NCBI GenBank assembly: GCA_018266295.1 | Contig: JAFEAQ010000004.1 | Location: forward strand, 558,001-622,000 | Origin: Bdellovibrionales bacterium | Lineage (GTDB): Bacteria > Bdellovibrionota > Bdellovibrionia > Bdellovibrionales > Bdellovibrionaceae | Direction of reading: 5' to 3' | DNA length: 64,000 bases | In this document: one piece after another, positions 63,943-64,000 of the stretch | How the letters are laid out: every line of letters begins with the position of its first letter | Numbering within the stretch: the stretch's first letter is position 1 | The notes under the pieces: model-generated | Seen by the model: the letters and a program-made list of their open reading frames with translations, nothing else | Database searches by the model: none | Told to the model about the DNA's origin: nothing | Position numbers and translations under genes: made by a program

Positions 63943-64000
63943 ATGTTTCAGAAGCTCGCAGTTTTTACAACAGCATTAGTGGCTCTTGTTTCTTTGAATG
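63943..64000 (+). CDS. Start of a secreted protein (cut by window end)
   Basis: ATG 63943 follows AGAGG and encodes MFQKLAVFTTALVALVSLN, a signal-peptide start. The rest lies outside the window. Function unknown. Confidence 0.6.
   Translation, partial: MFQKLAVFTTALVALVSLN

Overview
The window looks like chromosome from a Bdellovibrio-type predatory bacterium (Bdellovibrionota) or a close relative. This is inferred from gene content and protein style, not from a marker-gene search. The supporting signs are the prkA-yeaH-spoVR triad, a TIGR02147-family regulator, many secreted or lipoprotein hypotheticals, lipoproteins with an unusual aromatic-Asn/Gln-x-Cys lipobox, fatty-acid cis/trans isomerase, and a caa3-type oxidase locus with an A2-type catalytic subunit. 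Base composition is close to balanced and coding density is high. I saw no insertion sequence, prophage, CRISPR array or rRNA.

Layout. 1-6.0 kb: prkA, yeaH, spoVR and a zinc-motif SUI1 protein in one tight operon, then an OmpR-type regulator. 6.0-7.5 kb: three small secreted proteins, with a duplicated terminator/spacer module. 7.5-9.2 kb (minus): TerC membrane protein and a TadA-NUDIX fusion. 9.4-13.9 kb: macromolecular-synthesis operon rpsU-yqeY-dnaG-rpoD. 14-18.6 kb: beta-barrel protein, short RecQ, a hydrolase, a glycine-zipper protein. 18.8 kb: tRNA with CAT anticodon. 19-28.2 kb: cyclase-type response regulator, an Ig-domain gene remnant, haem lipoprotein, YahK-like dehydrogenase, CapA-like protein, two secreted hypotheticals, ABC-F ATPase, XRE regulator. 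28.2-31.3 kb (minus): EamA transporter with a hidden CTG start, a GcvH-like protein lacking its lipoyl lysine, glnA and glnB. 31.5-37.4 kb: cyclotransferase-winged-helix fusion, trmL, periplasmic binding protein, glycosidase lipoprotein, Lrp regulator, one-domain asparaginase. 37.5-41.5 kb: secA, preceded by an in-frame 15-codon leader ORF, plus two companion genes. 41.5-48.1 kb: TIGR02147 regulator, BamE-like lipoprotein, an orphan terminator marking a possible small RNA, three pseudopilin-like genes, and a lipoprotein with three SodC-like repeats. 48.1-55.7 kb: cti, then two divergent units encoding a KAS-III-like enzyme, an acyl-activating ligase, an SDR and two alpha/beta hydrolases. 55.8-61.7 kb: cytochrome c, SCO, ctaC-D-E-F and ctaB. 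61.7-64 kb: hairpin-rich spacer, lipoprotein, maiA, an LTA-synthase-like membrane domain and the first codons of a secreted protein.

How the genes work together. The cox block is a complete assembly set for a haem-copper oxidase: electron donor, copper chaperone, four subunits and haem O synthase. glnA and glnB form a nitrogen-assimilation unit. rpsU-yqeY-dnaG-rpoD joins translation, priming and transcription initiation. The 50.5-55.7 kb locus has the enzyme classes needed to activate, condense, reduce and hydrolyse acyl chains, and resembles Ole-type beta-lactone/olefin clusters in outline. The strongest leads for new biology are the leader ORF before secA, that acyl-chain locus with its catalytically altered KAS-III, the TadA-NUDIX fusion, the lysine-less GcvH-like protein, the triple SodC lipoprotein and the possible small RNA near 43.7 kb.
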